Of a DNA stretch of 14,378 bases, positions 13,412 through 14,378 are shown in pieces (within the stretch, counting starts at the first letter, position 1; the number at the start of each line of letters is the position of its first letter). Source of the DNA: an uncultured Varibaculum sp. (GTDB lineage: Bacteria > Actinomycetota > Actinomycetes > Actinomycetales > Actinomycetaceae); the NCBI GenBank assembly GCA_947255165.1, contig CAMYFZ010000045.1, forward strand, positions 1-14,378, written 5' to 3'. The position numbers and the translations under genes were made by a program. The notes beneath the pieces were generated by a model. The model made no database searches and had not been told where the DNA came from. It worked only from the letters and a program-made list of their open reading frames with translations.

Positions 13412-14378
13412 ATGAGCCAGCTTGAATATGTTTCTGACACTTTCGATGAGCAACGGTGGATTCCAGTTCCCGGCTTTGAAAAGCTAACTGACCTCACTTT
13501 TCATCGAGCAGTAGTGAAAGTGGGAGGGGAGGATAGCGCCTCGTCCTCATCTGAAGCTCAGGAGCAGCACAAACCCTATAAACCGGGGCGTGACCGCTAT
13601 GAACTAACTGATTTCGCGGCCACTGAATTGGCTGATTCCGGAGAAAACGGGGATAAACTACCAGTTTTGCGGATTGCTTTTGACCGTCCCCAGGTGCGCA
13701 ATGCTTTCCGTCCGCATACCGTGGACGAGCTGCTGGCTTGCCTGGAATATGCGCGTAGCGCCGCCGATGTGGCGGCGGTAATCCTAACTGGGAATGGCCC
13801 CTCCGACTCCGATGGAGGCTACAGCTTTTGTTCCGGTGGTGACCAGCGGATTCGTGACCGGGGTGGCTATCGCTACGAGCAGCAGGGCGCCGATCCGGAT
13901 GCGGAAGTTTCCCAGCGCCGCCAAAACTTGGATTTGGCCCGGACTGGGCGCCTGCACATCCTGGAAGTCCAGCGCCTGATTCGCTCGATGCCTAAACCGG
14001 TAATCGCTGCGGTTCCCGGGTGGGCTGCCGGGGGTGGGCACTCTCTAGTGGTGGTGTGCGATTTGGCGCTGGCCAGCCAGGAGCATGCCCGGTTTAAACA
14101 AACTGACGCGAATGTGGGTTCTTTTGATGCGGGTTATGGCTCGGCGCTCCTGGCGCGGCAGGTGGGGGACAAGCGCGCGCGGCAAATTTTTTACCTGGCG
14201 AACACTTATGATGCCCGGCAGGCCGCAGATTGGGGAGTAGTCAACGCGGCAGTGCCGCACCAGCAACTAGAAACCGTGGCCTTAGAGTGGGCGCTGACGA
14301 TTGCTCGCAAATCCCCGCAGGCTATCCGGATGTTAAAATATGCGTTTAACCTGGCAGATGATGGTTTGCTGGGGCAAC
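13412..14378 (+). CDS. menB: 1,4-Dihydroxy-2-naphthoyl-CoA synthase (3' end cut off)
   Basis: Cyclises o-succinylbenzoyl-CoA to the naphthoquinone ring of menaquinone. 322 residues are present before the window edge. It is a crotonase-fold protein close to mycobacterial MenB: VRNAFRPHTVDEL, FCSGGDQRIR (139-148), GRLHILEVQRLIR, GWAAGGGHSL (203-212) and FKQTDANVGSFDAGYGSALLARQVG. Asp232 and Ser237 correspond to Asp185 and Ser190 of the M. tuberculosis enzyme. Its distinctive feature is an insert of about 45 residues (36-82), rich in Ser, Glu and Lys, between LTDLTFHRAV and VLRIAFDRPQ. The ATG follows AGGGTGGGGGT, a loose ribosome-binding site. It is divergent from menE, the preceding pathway step. 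Confidence 0.95.
   Translation, partial: MSQLEYVSDTFDEQRWIPVPGFEKLTDLTFHRAVVKVGGEDSASSSSEAQEQHKPYKPGRDRYELTDFAATELADSGENGDKLPVLRIAFDRPQVRNAFRPHTVDELLACLEYARSAADVAAVILTGNGPSDSDGGYSFCSGGDQRIRDRGGYRYEQQGADPDAEVSQRRQNLDLARTGRLHILEVQRLIRSMPKPVIAAVPGWAAGGGHSLVVVCDLALASQEHARFKQTDANVGSFDAGYGSALLARQVGDKRARQIFYLANTYDARQAADWGVVNAAVPHQQLETVALEWALTIARKSPQAIRMLKYAFNLADDGLLGQ

Noticed and set aside
13160..13497. Reading frames of 68 and 107 codons in the menE-menB spacer
   Set aside because: They are produced by the inverted and direct repeats, and the minus-strand one overlaps the start of menB. No recognisable domain.

Overview
The window is a chromosomal stretch of moderately GC-rich DNA from a Gram-positive actinobacterium, most likely in or near the Actinomycetaceae. 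Genus is not resolvable by eye. The evidence is a peptidoglycan amidase of the mycobacterial Rv3717 (Ami1) type, a MenB resembling the mycobacterial enzyme, menaquinone genes, and several genes whose start codon sits about six bases after a TANNNT -10 box, as in actinobacterial leaderless mRNAs. The content is housekeeping and metabolic. I see no phage, IS, CRISPR, tRNA or rRNA.

Layout. 1-1327 (-): 5' part of phosphoglucomutase, cut by the left edge. 1412-1966 (+): tadA. 2016-2094: a 23-bp tandem repeat running into a leaderless-type promoter. 2094-3344 (+): AAA/DUF4143 ATPase. 3397-4269 (-): lipoprotein amidase. 4373-5927 (-): pdxS-pdxT, the two subunits of pyridoxal phosphate synthase. 5928-6260: noncoding region with strong inverted repeats. 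6261-6734 (+): solitary PTS EIIA. 6919-9682 (-): metN-metI-metQ, a complete methionine ABC importer. 10018-11322 (+): TrpB2-type tryptophan synthase beta chain. 11405-12955 (-): menE. 12956-13411: noncoding mosaic of inverted and direct repeats. 13412-14378 (+): menB, cut by the right edge.

The most informative part is the 335-bp divergent region between metN and trpB2. On the minus strand it holds a compact SAM-sensing riboswitch of the S-box clan, whose closing helix touches the metN ribosome-binding site. On the plus strand it holds a classical trp attenuator: a 15-codon leader peptide with three consecutive Trp codons, an antiterminator and a terminator ending in seven T residues. So methionine uptake is predicted to respond to SAM and the stand-alone TrpB2 to charged tRNA-Trp. 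This regulation is strong circumstantial evidence that the TrpB2 makes tryptophan here. No trpA or other trp gene is in view.

Other points of interest are the highly structured menE-menB spacer, long inserts in TadA and MenB, a deviant P-loop in MenE, a structured metI-metQ spacer, and the repeats in front of the DUF4143 ATPase.
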